The notes beneath the pieces are model-generated. The model had not been told where the DNA came from and ran no database searches. It saw nothing but the letters and a program-made list of their open reading frames with translations. The position numbers and the translations under genes are program-made. Below are positions 5,126 through 6,115 of a DNA stretch of 6,115 bases, piece by piece. The stretch comes from JANXYW01 sp964458665 (GTDB lineage: Bacteria > Chloroflexota > Dehalococcoidia > DSTF01 > JACRBR01). Position 1 is the stretch's first letter, and every line of letters starts with the position of its first letter. The stretch is from contig CAYWOO010000108.1 in the NCBI GenBank assembly GCA_964458665.1, forward strand, positions 1 through 6,115, in the 5' to 3' direction.

Positions 5126-5296
5126 GAATTCGTCGATTGCTCTCATCGTACGCCCGGCGTCAAGCGCGCGGCTAGGGCCGGGTGGCGGCAAGGCGCTGGG
5201 CCCTCCGTACCTCATCGCCGATCCGCCTTTGATCGCAGACACAATCAACGCACCCGCTCCACCCGGCCGTGCTGCGCCCCAGCCTCCCAAGTCCTC

Positions 5297-5360
5297 CTCC
5301 GCGCTCTCCGCGACTCCGCAGTGAACCGCTTCCGCGTAATCCGTGAAATCCGTGGTTCCG
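5297..5360 (+). repeat. 9-bp-period repeat block C, in the DUF4389/oxidoreductase spacer
   Basis: Two sub-clusters are present. The first (5297-5321) spells CTCCGCG three times at 8-9 bp spacing and decays into GCAGTGAACC. The second (5329-5359) spells TTCCGCG, ATCCGTG and ATCCGTG exactly 9 bp apart and closes with CGTGGTTCC, as in block A. It ends 18 bases before the candidate -10 of the gene at 5417. The rest of this 302-nt divergent spacer (5115-5416) shows only promoter candidates and a weak inverted repeat (AGGGCC 5174-5179, GGCCCT 5199-5204). Confidence 0.8.
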
Positions 5361-5378
5361 CCAACCCTCTCCCAGCGA

Positions 5379-5384
5379 TAGAAT
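5379..5384 (+). promoter_or_regulatory. Candidate -10 of the oxidoreductase gene
   Basis: TAGAAT (five of six to TATAAT) lies 32 bases before the ATG at 5417, giving a leader of about 26 nt that carries GAGGAGG. A -35 would fall at the end of repeat block C (about 5356-5361), where no good match is seen. Confidence 0.4.
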
Positions 5385-5416
5385 CCCCATCGCGACAGAC
5401 TCCGAGGAGGCCCGAC

Positions 5417-6115
5417 ATGCTCCCCAGCCACGAGTTCCCCGGCAACTACATCTACTACATCTCGTTCGTTGGCCTGCTCCTCTTCCTCGCCTACTCCGTG
5501 TCCATCAAGGTCTCCATCTTCGCGCGCGGCAAGGGTGACAACCGCCTCGACCATCTCTTCGAGCGCATGACCTCGCTCGTCCCGTACCTCATGGGCAACG
5601 CGCGCGTCGCCCGTAAGCGCTACTGGTACAGCGGCGTCCTGCACTCGCTCATCTACTGGGGCTTCATCGTCCTCCAGATCCGCACGATCAACTTCATCCT
5701 CAAGGGGTTCAACGAGGGCATCTCCTTCGAGCACATCTTCGGCTTCTACTTCGACATTACCGTGCGCGCTCCGATGGACCTGTTCAATATCCTCGTCGTC
5801 ATCGGCTGCGCCATGGCTGCCTGGCAGCGACGATTCTGGAAGCCCGCCCGCATGACCTTCAACATGGACGCCTGGCTGATCCTCTTCTTCATCGCATTCC
5901 TGATGCTCAGCGACGTCATGGTGAACAGCTTCGAGATCGCCACCGATCCGCAGGGTGGCGAGAAGTGGTCGTTCCTCGCCTACTCGTTCGCGCAACTCTG
6001 GGACGGCATCGGCATGTCGCGCGGCCTCCAGGAAGGCTTCCTCGACTTCTGGTGGTACGCCCACCTCTTCGACTTCCTCCTCTTCGCCAACTACCTGCCG
6101 TACAGCAAGCACTCG
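5417..6115 (+). CDS. Cytochrome-b-like membrane N-terminus of a probable HdrD/NarI-type Fe-S oxidoreductase (partial, runs off right edge)
   Basis: The frame is open for 233 codons to the window end. GAGGAGG (5404-5410) lies six bases before the ATG. Hydrophobic segments are at about 11-35, 70-94, 119-136, 152-170 and 210-227. Histidines in or at the edge of membrane segments (H76 in GVLHSLIYWGF, H216 in WWYAHLFDF, H231 in LPYSKH) resemble the heme-b ligands of the NarI/HdrE-like cytochrome domain. The sequence ANYLPYSKH is typical of proteins where this domain precedes two 4Fe-4S motifs and CCG (heterodisulfide-reductase-like) domains. Such enzymes are thought to pass electrons between the quinone pool and a cytoplasmic partner, often next to electron-transfer flavoprotein or acyl-CoA dehydrogenase genes. 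The Fe-S part would lie outside the window, so it is predicted, not seen. A lone cytochrome subunit is the alternative. Confidence 0.7.
   Translation, partial: MLPSHEFPGNYIYYISFVGLLLFLAYSVSIKVSIFARGKGDNRLDHLFERMTSLVPYLMGNARVARKRYWYSGVLHSLIYWGFIVLQIRTINFILKGFNEGISFEHIFGFYFDITVRAPMDLFNILVVIGCAMAAWQRRFWKPARMTFNMDAWLILFFIAFLMLSDVMVNSFEIATDPQGGEKWSFLAYSFAQLWDGIGMSRGLQEGFLDFWWYAHLFDFLLFANYLPYSKHS

Noticed and set aside
5174..5204. Inverted repeat AGGGCC/GGCCCT upstream of the DUF4389 gene
   Set aside because: Six pairs across a 19-nt loop in GC-rich DNA is expected by chance, and nothing else supports a function.
5114..6112. A 332-codon minus-strand frame opposite the oxidoreductase gene
   Set aside because: It is Glu/Val/Asp-rich antisense shadow, with no recognisable domain, and it runs through repeat block C into the DUF4389 promoter region.

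Overview
The window is GC-rich bacterial chromosome with strongly C/G-ending codons. It holds a normal housekeeping and transport backbone with decayed accessory genes between. The codon style, the DUF4389 membrane protein, the HepT/MntA and HicB-like toxin-antitoxin genes and the cytochrome-like/Fe-S oxidoreductase start would suit Chloroflexota (perhaps Dehalococcoidia-like) or a similar high-GC lineage. This placement is inference only; no marker in the window fixes it.

Left part (1-717, minus strand): the first 17 codons of a probable IS1182/IS5-type transposase run off the left edge, behind a perfect stem-loop that buries its Shine-Dalgarno. Upstream lies an overlapping MntA-HepT toxin-antitoxin pair. 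MntA keeps its nucleotidyltransferase motif and is probably translated from a leaderless mRNA. HepT keeps its RX4HXY motif but stops right after it, and a plausible missing C-terminal helix lies in another frame.

Middle (718-2521, plus strand): a divergent spacer rich in 9-bp-period repeats leads to nadA (quinolinate synthase, de novo NAD synthesis). The nadA promoter carries a perfect 8+8 bp palindrome with the GT-N7-AC core reported for NrtR operators. A HicB-like antitoxin remnant broken by an in-frame TGA follows, then a complete tRNA-Pro(CGG).

Right part (2539-5114, minus strand): a two-gene ABC-2 exporter (ATPase then permease, overlapping by 14 nt) points at the tRNA with only 17 nt between, and a DUF4389 membrane protein lies upstream. 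From 5417 (plus strand) a membrane protein resembling the cytochrome-b-like (NarI/HdrE-type) front end of heterodisulfide-reductase-like Fe-S oxidoreductases runs off the right edge.

Three spacers (731-860, 4434-4465, 5297-5360) share a degenerate 9-bp repeat built on TCCGTG, always in the same orientation. I see no large undescribed gene system. The best leads are the nadA operator, the repeat family, the transposase stem-loop and the broken HepT next to an intact MntA.
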